NCBI RefSeq assembly: GCF_011300455.1 | Contig: NZ_CP049869.1 | Span: 1,763,501-1,827,500 of the forward strand | Direction of reading: 5' to 3' | Source: Sphingomonas piscis | GTDB lineage: Bacteria; Pseudomonadota; Alphaproteobacteria; Sphingomonadales; Sphingomonadaceae | Length of the DNA stretch: 64,000 nucleotides | Part shown: piece after piece, positions 1 through 7,481 of the stretch | Position numbering within the stretch: the stretch's first letter is position 1 | Layout of the letters: each line of letters starts with the position of its first letter | Position numbers and translations under genes: made by a program | Notes under the pieces: generated by a model | The model's database searches: none | What the model saw: only the letters and a program-made list of their open reading frames with translations | Told to the model about the DNA's origin: nothing

Positions 1-18
1 CAGTCCGATCCTCTTCAT
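1..18 (-). CDS. 5' end of a truncated downstream gene
   Basis: The first codons of a minus-strand gene run off the left edge of the window. The readable protein start is MKRIGL. A good Shine-Dalgarno (GGAGAGG) sits just before ATG at 18. An in-frame ATG at 30 overlaps the TGA of the arabinofuranosidase gene, so the start could also be there. Either way the gene follows the arabinose genes directly and is probably translated in the same operon. Six codons are too few to name a product. Confidence 0.45.
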
Positions 19-29
19 GCGCCTCTCCA

Positions 30-1649
30 TCATTGCACCTCGACCACTGCGACCGATTTGGCCGGCAGGTCAAATGTCAGTTGTCCGCCCGACACCCGGC
101 CGCTGAACGGCTTGGGCGCGATGCGGTTGGGGTTATCGAAGCTGTTGTGGGTGTCGACCGCGGGACCGGTCAGCACCTGGCCAGTCGCGCGCCGGGCGCC
201 GGGCACCGCGGCGGTGATCCGCGCCGGCTTGTTGGCGTCGACATTGGTCAGCGACAGGTAAAGCTTACCGTCGGTACCGCGCGCCGCGATTGCGTCGACG
301 CGCGGCAAGGTGATCCCGCCGTGGGTATAGGTGCCCGCCTCGAAGCTGACCGGCACCACCTTCGCGCCCTGGAACGGCACATACATGTGATAGACGTGGT
401 AGGTGGGCGTCAGAAGCATCTTGGGTCCATCGGTCAGGATCATGGCCTGGAGCACGTTCACCATCTGCGCGATGTTGGTGCCGCGGACCCGGTCCGCATT
501 GCGGGCGAAGATGTTGAGGTTGAGCGCCGCGATCACCGCATCGCGAAGCGTGTTCTGCTGCTGCAGGAAGCCGGGGTTGCTGCCGGGGTTCGGGTCGACC
601 CAGATGCCCCATTCGTCGACATAGAGGCCAAGCTTCTTCTCAGGGTCGTAGCGGTCCATGATCGCCGACTGCTTGGCGATCCATTCCTTCATCGCCAGCG
701 TGGCCTTGATGCCCTTGGCATATTCGTCCTCGCCGAAGCCGACGCTAGGCCCCTTCTTCTCCCAATTGTTGGGGATGGTGTAGCCGTGCAGCGACACACC
801 CTCGATGTCCCAGCTCCACACCTTTGATTTCCACGCCTTCATGACGCTTTCGGTATAATCGCTGTTGCCGCTGTCCCAACCGACCGCGACGCGCTTCATG
901 GCGTTGGGGTGGGACTGCGCCCCGCCGACCGGCGGGACCGCATGGTTCTGGTCCGGATTGAGGTTGCGGCTATAGTGGGCGAACTGCTTCATCTCCTCGA
1001 CATAATGGTCGTTGGACATGGCGCCGCCGCAGCCCCAATTCTCGTTGCCGAGGCCGAGATATTTGATCTTGTAGGGAGCCGGGTGACCGTTGGCCGCACG
1101 TTCCTTTTGCAGCGTCGTCGGCTTGTCGGTCGTCAGATATTCCATCCAGTCGGCGGCTTCCTGGACGGTGCCCGAGCCGACGTTGACGGAGAGGAAGGTC
1201 TCGGCGCCAAGCTGGTCGACGAAGTCCATGAACTCGTGGGTGCCGAAGGTGTTCGGCTCGATCACGCCGCCCCAGCTGGCGTTGACTCGCTCGACACGCT
1301 TCGGGCCGATGCCCTCACGCCAGTGGTATTCGTCGGCGAAGCAGCCGCCGGGCCAGCGGACGTTGGGCACCTTGATTGCCTTCAGCGCCTGAAGCACGTC
1401 GGTGCGAATTCCGCGAACGTTGGGAATGGGCGAGTCCTTGCCGACCCACACGCCGCCATAGATGCCAGTGCCGAGATGCTCGGCGAACTGGCCGAAGATG
1501 TCGGGTTCAATGGTGGCTCCGGTGCGGTTCGCCTGCACGTCGATGCGAACGGGTGCGGCCTGCTGCGCGGCTGCGGCGACGGGCTGCAAGATTAGCGCCA
1601 TGGCGGTTGCTGCCGCCCCGATCCGACCACCCATGTTCAGCATCTTCAT
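30..1649 (-). CDS. abfA: Secreted alpha-L-arabinofuranosidase, GH51
   Basis: Hydrolyses terminal alpha-L-arabinofuranosyl residues from arabinan and arabinoxylan. The 539 aa product is a typical length for GH51. It opens with a signal peptide (about residues 1-28, ending AAAAQQ), so it works in the periplasm or outside; many GH51 enzymes are cytoplasmic. The GLGNENWG motif supplies the likely acid/base Glu203, and YVDEWGIW supplies the likely nucleophile Glu346. A (beta/alpha)8 domain is followed by a C-terminal beta domain from about residue 400. The ATG at 1649 has a GGAGGG ribosome site. It lies 32 bases after the AraD1 gene and is the third gene of an operon headed by a GntR regulator, which fits L-arabinose release feeding intracellular oxidation. 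Confidence 0.92.
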   Translation of the reverse strand: MKMLNMGGRIGAAATAMALILQPVAAAAQQAAPVRIDVQANRTGATIEPDIFGQFAEHLGTGIYGGVWVGKDSPIPNVRGIRTDVLQALKAIKVPNVRWPGGCFADEYHWREGIGPKRVERVNASWGGVIEPNTFGTHEFMDFVDQLGAETFLSVNVGSGTVQEAADWMEYLTTDKPTTLQKERAANGHPAPYKIKYLGLGNENWGCGGAMSNDHYVEEMKQFAHYSRNLNPDQNHAVPPVGGAQSHPNAMKRVAVGWDSGNSDYTESVMKAWKSKVWSWDIEGVSLHGYTIPNNWEKKGPSVGFGEDEYAKGIKATLAMKEWIAKQSAIMDRYDPEKKLGLYVDEWGIWVDPNPGSNPGFLQQQNTLRDAVIAALNLNIFARNADRVRGTNIAQMVNVLQAMILTDGPKMLLTPTYHVYHMYVPFQGAKVVPVSFEAGTYTHGGITLPRVDAIAARGTDGKLYLSLTNVDANKPARITAAVPGARRATGQVLTGPAVDTHNSFDNPNRIAPKPFSGRVSGGQLTFDLPAKSVAVVEVQ

Positions 1650-1681
1650 CCCTCCAAAATTTTCTTGTTTTCTTGTTCTGT

Positions 1682-2664
1682 TTACAGCGCGGCGACGGTG
1701 ACGTCGGCAGCTGCTGCCGGCTCCAGCCGATTGCTGAGCTTGATCGCGAACGGCGCCGCCTCAATCTCGAAGATATCCCCCGGCCGGGTCTGAACATTGT
1801 TGGCGAACGACAGGGTCGCCGTGCCAAAGAAGTGAACGTGCACGTCGCCCGGGCGCCGGAACAGGTCATATTTGAAATGATGGTGTTCCAGATTGGCGAT
1901 GCTGTGCGACATGTTCGCTTCGCCCGAAAGAAAGGGCGCCTCCCAAAGCACACTGCCATCCCGAACGATCCGGCTGGTACCGCGAATGTCGTCCGGCAGA
2001 TCGCCGACGAGGATTTCGGCGCCCAGGACGGCAGGCCGAAGCTTGGAATGGGCGAGCCAAAGGTAGTTGCCCTTTTCCGTCACATGATCCGAGAATTCGT
2101 TTGCCAACGCGAAGCCGATACGCCGCGGATTGCCGTCACCGCCGATCACGTAAATGCCGGCGATTTCCGGCTCCTCGCCGCCGTCGAGCGCGAAATGGGG
2201 TGAAGGGATTGGGTCGGACGGGCCGACCAGACAGCCGCCGTCCCCCTTGTAGAACCATTCGGGCTGGCAGCCCGGCATCGTCTCGGGCTTCCCCCTTCGA
2301 CGCCCATCCGGAACATGCGCATGGAGTCCGTCTCCGCGCCCGCAGCGGCCGCCTTGTGCATCTTGTCGCGCCCTTCGGCTGATCCAAGGTGGGTAAGGCC
2401 AGTGCCGGTCAGGTGGAGATGGGCGGGGTCGGAATGAGCGACGGCAGGAAGCAGCCGTCCTTCAGCCTGCACCGCTGCGGCATCCACCTCGTCTCCCAAG
2501 CGGCTGCCGACGAGAACAGCCAGGCGCTGACCTGACGCAATCGCTTCAAGCGCGAGGTCGAGTGTGGTCGCCGCACCTTTTACGAGGCGGAACGGCCCAT
2601 CCGTGGCAGCAGCAACGACCGGCGAACCGTCGGATTGTCGGAAACTCAAAAGACGTAGGCTCAT
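1682..2664 (-). pseudogene. araD1: AraD1-family FAH-fold protein, frameshifted
   Basis: The N-terminal half (from MSLRLLSFRQ) and C-terminal half (from MPGCQPEWFYKGDG to the stop) lie in different frames and together form one fumarylacetoacetate-hydrolase-fold protein of the AraD1 type, linked in other proteobacteria to oxidative, non-phosphorylative pentose degradation. The break is in the C5 run at 2291-2295. One extra C gives a continuous ORF of 327 codons reading MFRMGVEGGKPETMPGCQPE across the join. The start ATG overlaps the regulator's stop as ATGA, so the two are translationally coupled. The metal-site acidic residues lie in the downstream half. A sequencing error is more likely than true loss, because both halves are otherwise intact. 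Confidence 0.82.
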
Positions 2665-3407
2665 CTCGTGGCCGCTCCGCGGGTGTTTGCTTTGGTCGTC
2701 GGCATCGGTGCCGTTTTGGTGTCGAACAGCGCCAGCTCGACCAGCTTTGCCATGGCGGCCCGCGCTCCATCCGCGTTCCGGGCGGCAATGGCATCGAACA
2801 CGCGTTCATGATCCGGCACGGGATCGCGGACCAAAGGACGCACCCGTTGCTTCAGCGCCGTCGTCCAGGACACCGCTGCAGAGACGCTGCTCGTCAGTGT
2901 GCGAAGGAATGGATTGTCGGAGGCGACGAGCAAGGCGGCGTGGAACTCCTGATCCGCGGCGCGGCCCTCGTCTGACGCAAGCGTGTGCTCACTCATCGCC
3001 GTCAGCGCGTTGCGCATGCGATCGAGCTGCTCATTGGTGCGCCGGCGGGCGGCCAGGGCGGCCGCCTCCGGTTCGAATATCATCCGAAGCTCGAACAATG
3101 ATTCCAGCAGATGTTCGTCGGGCTCCGACTGAAACATCCACGAAAGGACGTCTGGATCGAGAAGATGCCACTTGTCGCGCGGCGTGATCCTGGTCCCGAC
3201 CTTTGGCCGGCTTTCGACCAGGCCCTTTGCAGCGAGGATCCGCACGGCCTCGCGATAGGCAGGGCGTGATACGGCCAGACGCTGGCTCGCGTCGGACTCG
3301 GTATCGAGAAGTTCGCCCTCCCGGTAGAAGCCGGACACGATCTGCAGGCCAAGGTCGCGCGCGAGCTTGCCGTGGATGCGCAAAGATTTGATCTCTTCGG
3401 CAGCCAC
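2661..3407 (-). CDS. FadR-type GntR transcriptional regulator
   Basis: A 248 aa DNA-binding regulator. Residues about 10-75 form a winged helix-turn-helix (LAVSRPAYREAVRILAAKGL, then VESRPKVGTRI). Residues about 95-235 form an all-helical FCD ligand-binding domain with conserved D and H positions (ELRMIFEPEAAALAA; DQEFHAALLVASDNPFL). I chose GTG at 3407 because GGAGAGG lies just upstream; the open frame continues further but without a ribosome site. It overlaps the AraD1 gene by 4 bases, so it is the first gene of the arabinose operon and probably represses it until an arabinose-derived sugar acid binds. The operator is probably in the short divergent gap to the esterase gene. Confidence 0.85.
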   Translation of the reverse strand: MAAEEIKSLRIHGKLARDLGLQIVSGFYREGELLDTESDASQRLAVSRPAYREAVRILAAKGLVESRPKVGTRITPRDKWHLLDPDVLSWMFQSEPDEHLLESLFELRMIFEPEAAALAARRRTNEQLDRMRNALTAMSEHTLASDEGRAADQEFHAALLVASDNPFLRTLTSSVSAAVSWTTALKQRVRPLVRDPVPDHERVFDAIAARNADGARAAMAKLVELALFDTKTAPMPTTKANTRGAATR

Positions 3408-3507
3408 GCCGCCCCTCTCCCACTTGCTATTGCCTAGCAATTGGATTTCAATAATCAGACAAAATGACGCTGCGCAAGTCAGAACAGCGGACGGAGGATG
3501 CAACGGT
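3408..3507. promoter_or_regulatory. Divergent control region, candidate GntR operator
   Basis: This 100-base gap separates the GntR operon (leftward) from the esterase gene (rightward), so both promoters must lie here. At 3429-3441 there is a perfect inverted repeat, ATTGC-CTA-GCAAT, of a size suited to a dimeric winged-helix regulator. An AT-rich CAATAAT follows at 3449-3455 and could serve as a -10 element. The operator role is inferred from position and symmetry only. Confidence 0.4.
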
Positions 3508-4443
3508 ATGACGAAATCGACTAAATTTTCGCGCGCTTGGTTCATGGGTGCTGCCGCCCTGGGTTGCTGCCTGGTGTCGGCACCGACCGCTGCACAGAAC
3601 GACAAGATGACGCCGATCGCTATCCCGGCGCAGCCGACCGCTATCACCCTCAACACCGGGCCGCTGCCGGATGCGAAGTACCAGGAAAGCTGGCACAGCC
3701 AATATGGCAGTGTGTTCGCCCGCAACGTGACCGTTGCAACCCTGACGCCCTTCCTTCCCGCGGCTGGCAAGGCCAACGGCACGGCGGTCGTCGTGGCGCC
3801 GGGCGGCGGTTTTCGCACCCTGTCGATGGAGAACGAAGGCTGGGACGTCGCCAAGCGGTTGGCTGAACATGGCGTCGCCGCTTTCGTGCTGAAGTACCGG
3901 CTCAACCAGACTCCGGCGACCATGCCCGAGTTCGAGAAGTCGATGACCGAGATGTTCCGCGGCGTCGCTCGCAGGCCACCGACGGCGGCCGGCTTCGGCA
4001 ACCTTGCGCCCCAGATCGCCGACTCCCGCGCGGCGTTTGCTATGATCCGCAGCCGCGCAAGCGAATGGAAGGTCGATCCCAACAAGATCGGCATGGTCGG
4101 ATTTTCGGCCGGGGCGATGCTGACCATGGCGACTGCACTAGCCGGTGAAGATGCCAAGCCGGCCTTCGTCGGCAACATCTACGGCCCGCTCGCCGCCATG
4201 CCGGCCGGCGCCGATGCGCCGCCCATGTTCGTCGCGCTGGCGGCTGACGATCCCCTCTTCGGCAAACCCGAATATGGGCTGATCGACACGTGGCGCAACG
4301 GCAAGCGGCCTGTTGAATTCCACCTGTACGAGCAGGGCGGTCACGGCTTCGGCATGTATCCGAAGACCACCACCAGCACCCAGTGGTTCAATAACTTCGT
4401 CGCCTGGATGCGCATGCATGGCTGGATCGCCGCCAATCAATAG
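3508..4443 (+). CDS. Secreted alpha/beta-hydrolase, acetylxylan-esterase-like
   Basis: A 311 aa serine hydrolase with a signal peptide (about 1-30, ending APTAAQ). The oxyanion segment is APGGGFRTLS, the nucleophile elbow is GFSAG with Ser200, the acid is probably in ALAADDPLF, and the histidine is in GGHGFGM. This arrangement matches the esterase/lipase group that includes BD-FAE-type acetylxylan esterases, often found in hemicellulose loci. ATG 3508 has GGAGGA upstream; the open frame begins at 3367 but only this start gives a signal peptide. It is divergent from the arabinose operon and probably removes acetyl groups from the same polysaccharide. The exact substrate is inferred from context. 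Confidence 0.8.
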   Translation: MTKSTKFSRAWFMGAAALGCCLVSAPTAAQNDKMTPIAIPAQPTAITLNTGPLPDAKYQESWHSQYGSVFARNVTVATLTPFLPAAGKANGTAVVVAPGGGFRTLSMENEGWDVAKRLAEHGVAAFVLKYRLNQTPATMPEFEKSMTEMFRGVARRPPTAAGFGNLAPQIADSRAAFAMIRSRASEWKVDPNKIGMVGFSAGAMLTMATALAGEDAKPAFVGNIYGPLAAMPAGADAPPMFVALAADDPLFGKPEYGLIDTWRNGKRPVEFHLYEQGGHGFGMYPKTTTSTQWFNNFVAWMRMHGWIAANQ

Positions 4444-4449
4444 ACTGAA

Positions 4450-4484
4450 TGGTGCCCGTGGATTGAAGCTGCGGGCACCAATTC
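4450..4484 (+). terminator. Hairpin after the esterase gene
   Basis: A nine-base stem, TGGTGCCCG (4450-4458) with CGGGCACCA (4472-4480), and a 13-base loop, starts seven bases after the esterase stop and is followed by ATTCTT. It has the form of an intrinsic terminator with a weak T tract. Confidence 0.5.
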
Positions 4485-4537
4485 TTCACCGGGCCCCGCG
4501 CTTGACAGGCGTGTGCGGAACGCGCCTCTAGCCTGCC

Positions 4538-6184
4538 ATGGAAAGCATTGGCGGCGACCTGCGGGCAATGAGCCCGCAACCTTTCAAACAGGAACATCTG
4601 GAGGCGTTGAAGGCCCTTGGCAGCGAGCGCAGCTATGCGTCGGGTGAGACGATCACCGGCGTCGGCGAGCGGATGGATAGCTTCCAACTGGTGCTGGACG
4701 GCGAGGTTGAAGTGGTCAACCCGTTCACCGGCGTGCGCATGGTGCCGTCCACGCTGCGGGCCGGGCAGTTCCTCGGCGAGTTGAACTTTTTGAGCGGCGG
4801 TTCGGCCACTTTGCCAATGCGCGCCGCGGAGTTGACTACCCTCCTCGAAGTTCCGCGCGCCGCAATGCTCGAATTGATGTCGCGCATCCCTGAAGTGGGG
4901 GATCATGTCCTTACCGTCTTCTCGGCTCGCCGACGCTTGCAAGTAGAGGAAAAAAGAAGCGCTCTGACCGTGATCGGCGCCGATCGCGATCCTGCCGTGC
5001 AGCGGGTCGCCAGCTTCCTGTCGCGCAATCGCATTCCGTTCCAGCAGTTCGACCTGGACGAGAAGAATGAGGACGTGGCGCCGATCTGCGCGGTTGCCCA
5101 GCACCGGCCATCGGTAATCCTCGGCACCGATACAAGGCTCGACGATCCGACTCCGCGCAAGGTTGCAGCCCTGCTCGGCCTCGACCTTGAGATCAGCCAG
5201 GAGCAAGACCTCGATCTCCTGATCGTCGGTGGCGGCCCTGCCGGCGTTGCGGCGGCGGTCTACGCCGGATCGGAGGGCCTATGCGCCCTGGTGGTGGAGG
5301 ACACGGCCATCGGCGGGCAGGCGGGTACCAGCAGCCGCATCGAGAACTTCATGGGCTTCCCGACCGGCATCTCGGGCGCCGACCTTACCTATCGCGGGCA
5401 GGTTCAGGCGATGAAATTCGGGACTCGGTTTGTGATGCCGCGCCGCGTAACAGCGCTCAACCATGATCCGCGAGGGTTCTGCGTCACGCTGGACGACGGC
5501 GAGAAATTATGTGCGCGATCGGTACTGGTTGCGACGGGCGTTCAATATCGCGGCCTTCCGGTCGAGCGGCTAGAAGAGTTCGAGGGCGCCGGCGTCTATT
5601 ATGCCGCGACCGAGATGGAGGCGCGCTTCTGCCGACAGACCGAGGCGGTGGTAATCGGCGGCGGCAATTCGGCAGGGCAGGCTGCGATGTTCCTGTCCCG
5701 TGCCGCCCGCCACGTGCACCTGCTGGTCCGCCGACACGAATTGGCCTCGACCATGAGCCACTATCTCCGCGACCGCCTGGAAGCCGACCCGACCATTACT
5801 ATCCACTACGGCTCTCAGCTTGCCGAGGTGCATGGCGACGATCACCTGCGCGCCGTCGTCATCAAGACCCCGGACGGGAACAAGAGGCTTGATGCCTCCG
5901 CCTTGTTCATCATGATCGGCGCTGCTCCCAACACCGACTGGCTGTCGGGAATGGTCGACCTGGACTCCAAGGGTTATGTGCTGACCGGCGCGGACGTCGG
6001 TGCCCGAAGCGCTTACGAGACGTCCCAGCCGGGCATCTTTGCCGTTGGCGACGTGCGGTCGGGATCCACCAAGCGGGTCGCTTCTTCGGTGGGAGAGGGA
6101 TCGGTTGTGGTCAGCGCCATCTGGAGCCATATCGACGCGCAGCGCGCCGAACCGGCGCCCCCGCCCGAGCGCATCGTGGCCTAA
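4538..6184 (+). CDS. cNMP-binding domain fused to thioredoxin-reductase-like flavoprotein
   Basis: A 548 aa soluble fusion. Residues about 15-130 are a cyclic-nucleotide-binding (CRP-like) fold, about 150-210 look like a small thioredoxin-type domain, and from about 225 there is a FAD/NADPH oxidoreductase of the TrxB family (FAD site IVGGGPAGVAAAVYAG; NADPH site VVIGGGNSAGQAAMF; C-terminal FAVGDVRSG). The usual redox CxxC between these sites is absent: the equivalent stretch reads GVYYAATEMEAR. It therefore probably does not reduce thioredoxin in the classical way and may pass electrons elsewhere or act as a nucleotide-gated NADPH sensor. The start is uncertain; ATG 4568 (MSPQPFK) is an alternative and neither has a strong ribosome site. 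Confidence 0.85.
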   Translation: MESIGGDLRAMSPQPFKQEHLEALKALGSERSYASGETITGVGERMDSFQLVLDGEVEVVNPFTGVRMVPSTLRAGQFLGELNFLSGGSATLPMRAAELTTLLEVPRAAMLELMSRIPEVGDHVLTVFSARRRLQVEEKRSALTVIGADRDPAVQRVASFLSRNRIPFQQFDLDEKNEDVAPICAVAQHRPSVILGTDTRLDDPTPRKVAALLGLDLEISQEQDLDLLIVGGGPAGVAAAVYAGSEGLCALVVEDTAIGGQAGTSSRIENFMGFPTGISGADLTYRGQVQAMKFGTRFVMPRRVTALNHDPRGFCVTLDDGEKLCARSVLVATGVQYRGLPVERLEEFEGAGVYYAATEMEARFCRQTEAVVIGGGNSAGQAAMFLSRAARHVHLLVRRHELASTMSHYLRDRLEADPTITIHYGSQLAEVHGDDHLRAVVIKTPDGNKRLDASALFIMIGAAPNTDWLSGMVDLDSKGYVLTGADVGARSAYETSQPGIFAVGDVRSGSTKRVASSVGEGSVVVSAIWSHIDAQRAEPAPPPERIVA

Positions 6185-6217
6185 AGTCCCGCCGGAACGG
6201 ACATAGCGCTGCGAACG

Positions 6218-6556
6218 TTGTCCGGGCGTGTCGAAGATTGCTATCCCGTCCGCTGGTTCGGCAAGGCGCTTGTCGCCGTCGGGCTATTCGCCGCCATCGC
6301 ATTAGCGATCGCCGCGCCAATCGCTTTCACATTGGAGGCAGCACCGATCCTTCTCCTTCTGGAGATCGCCGGGGGTGGGATCCTTGTCAGCCTGCTTCTC
6401 GTCAAGCTTGGCGACCTGATCGCCGATAGTGTTGTCCGCCGAAGGGATACGGAACCGGTCGGTGTACTGCCGCAAACGCGTGAGCCCCGCGACCGGTCGC
6501 TACGTTCTCATCCGGTGCGCCACGCCGAGCAAGCGCCCCGCGTTCAGCAAGTCTAA
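6218..6556 (+). CDS. Hypothetical two-helix membrane protein
   Basis: A 112 aa open frame with two hydrophobic segments (about 17-38 and 42-62) followed by a basic, polar tail. The only start available is TTG at 6218, with no clear ribosome site, so the N-terminus is doubtful. Its stop overlaps by four bases the stop of the convergent membrane protein at 6553-6825. I do not recognise a family. It could be a chance frame, but the sharp hydrophobic pattern argues for coding. Confidence 0.45.
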   Translation: MSGRVEDCYPVRWFGKALVAVGLFAAIALAIAAPIAFTLEAAPILLLLEIAGGGILVSLLLVKLGDLIADSVVRRRDTEPVGVLPQTREPRDRSLRSHPVRHAEQAPRVQQV

Positions 6557-6825
6557 CGCCCCTCTTCGGGATGTCCGACAAGGGGTTGCGGAGGTGGAGG
6601 ACCATCGGCACGGATGCCGTCGTCGCTCAACCGGTCGCCCGTGAGCACCACTGCAACGCCAACGGCGATGATGACCAGCGCAATGGCAATCGCCGGTAAG
6701 GTATCCAGCCAGTCGAGCGCATAAGCGACCGGTGTCAGCACGGCGCCGATCGCGACGATCGTGTAGCCGAGACCGATTAGAACCCGGCCAAGCCGTATAT
6801 CGCGCTGCTTCTTACTCTCGGTCAT
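6553..6825 (-). CDS. Small two-helix membrane protein
   Basis: A 90 aa protein starting [14 protein letters not shown], with transmembrane segments about 15-36 and 41-62 and a proline-rich cytoplasmic tail ([12 protein letters not shown]). Its ATG overlaps the TGA of the upstream Dabb gene as ATGA, so the two are translationally coupled. No function is recognisable; the pairing suggests a stress-related membrane factor, which is a guess. Confidence 0.65.
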   Translation of the reverse strand: MTESKKQRDIRLGRVLIGLGYTIVAIGAVLTPVAYALDWLDTLPAIAIALVIIAVGVAVVLTGDRLSDDGIRADGPPPPQPLVGHPEEGR

Positions 6826-7139
6826 TGCGTAACCACGTCGTAGACGAGGACCTTGCTCCACAGGTGGCCGCATTCGTCAATAAATTGATGGTGGAGCGGA
6901 TGGTCCTGGTACGCGGCCTGATCTTCCAGGCTATCGAAGATCATCGTCTCCGACACGGCGAAGCTGGAATCGACCACGTCGCGCTGCTCGGTCGAGGCGG
7001 GTACGCCTACTTCCAGGCTACGGACGCCGTCGATGACCGCGAGCCTGCGCAAGCCGGCAATAAGCGCATCGCGATCCTCAACCGACGTTGGCTGCTGAAG
7101 CCAGAAGAACACCTGGTGAATGATCTTGTTAGCCGCCAT
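6822..7139 (-). CDS. Dabb (stress-responsive alpha-beta barrel) protein
   Basis: A 105 aa dimeric ferredoxin-like fold protein. The start [12 protein letters not shown], the central [21 protein letters not shown] and the end [15 protein letters not shown] match the Dabb family, whose members include stress-induced proteins and some cyclases. No catalytic assignment is possible. The ATG at 7139 follows a GAGGAGTGAGGA-like ribosome site. It is followed by an overlapping small membrane protein gene. Confidence 0.85.
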   Translation of the reverse strand: MAANKIIHQVFFWLQQPTSVEDRDALIAGLRRLAVIDGVRSLEVGVPASTEQRDVVDSSFAVSETMIFDSLEDQAAYQDHPLHHQFIDECGHLWSKVLVYDVVTQ

Positions 7140-7212
7140 TCCTCACTCCTCGTGACCCTGATGGCGACAAGTGGAGGGCGGCGCAACGGCCTAGGCCTTT
7201 AGGGCCGCCCGA

Positions 7213-7317
7213 TCAGAGGCCGAACCAGATCTCCAGAAAAGGGCTCTCGACCGCGGCCACGACGGTCACGGCAAGCAATCCGACACTCACCGCCACCTCG
7301 AACAGCAATTCTTTCAT
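7213..7317 (-). CDS. 34-residue single-span membrane protein
   Basis: A very short open frame: MKELLFEVAVSVGLLAVTVV, then AAVESPFLEIWFGL. It has one transmembrane helix (about 5-23), a well-placed GGAG ribosome site, and normal codon use for this genome. It sits alone in the gap between the Dabb gene and aminopeptidase P. Its size puts it below the cut-off of most gene callers. The function is unknown; it might be a regulatory peptide of a membrane complex or a toxin-like peptide. The coding call is an inference from start context and hydrophobicity. Confidence 0.5.
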   Translation of the reverse strand: MKELLFEVAVSVGLLAVTVVAAVESPFLEIWFGL

Positions 7318-7481
7318 GACGAACTCCGACTGGCACGCGGAGCCCGAAAATAGAGGCCGGACGGTCACCCGAAGGTTGCCGACCATGGTTAATGGTCGCC
7401 CCTAAACAGGAGAACGGCATCCATTTCGGACCGGCCGCCCACACTCTTGTTGCCAACGGTCCGCGGGTCTAAAAATCTGCG

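Noticed and set aside
2661..4178. GntR gene extended to a 505-codon frame
   Set aside because: The upstream part is antisense to the esterase gene; GTG 3407 has a ribosome site and gives the normal family length.
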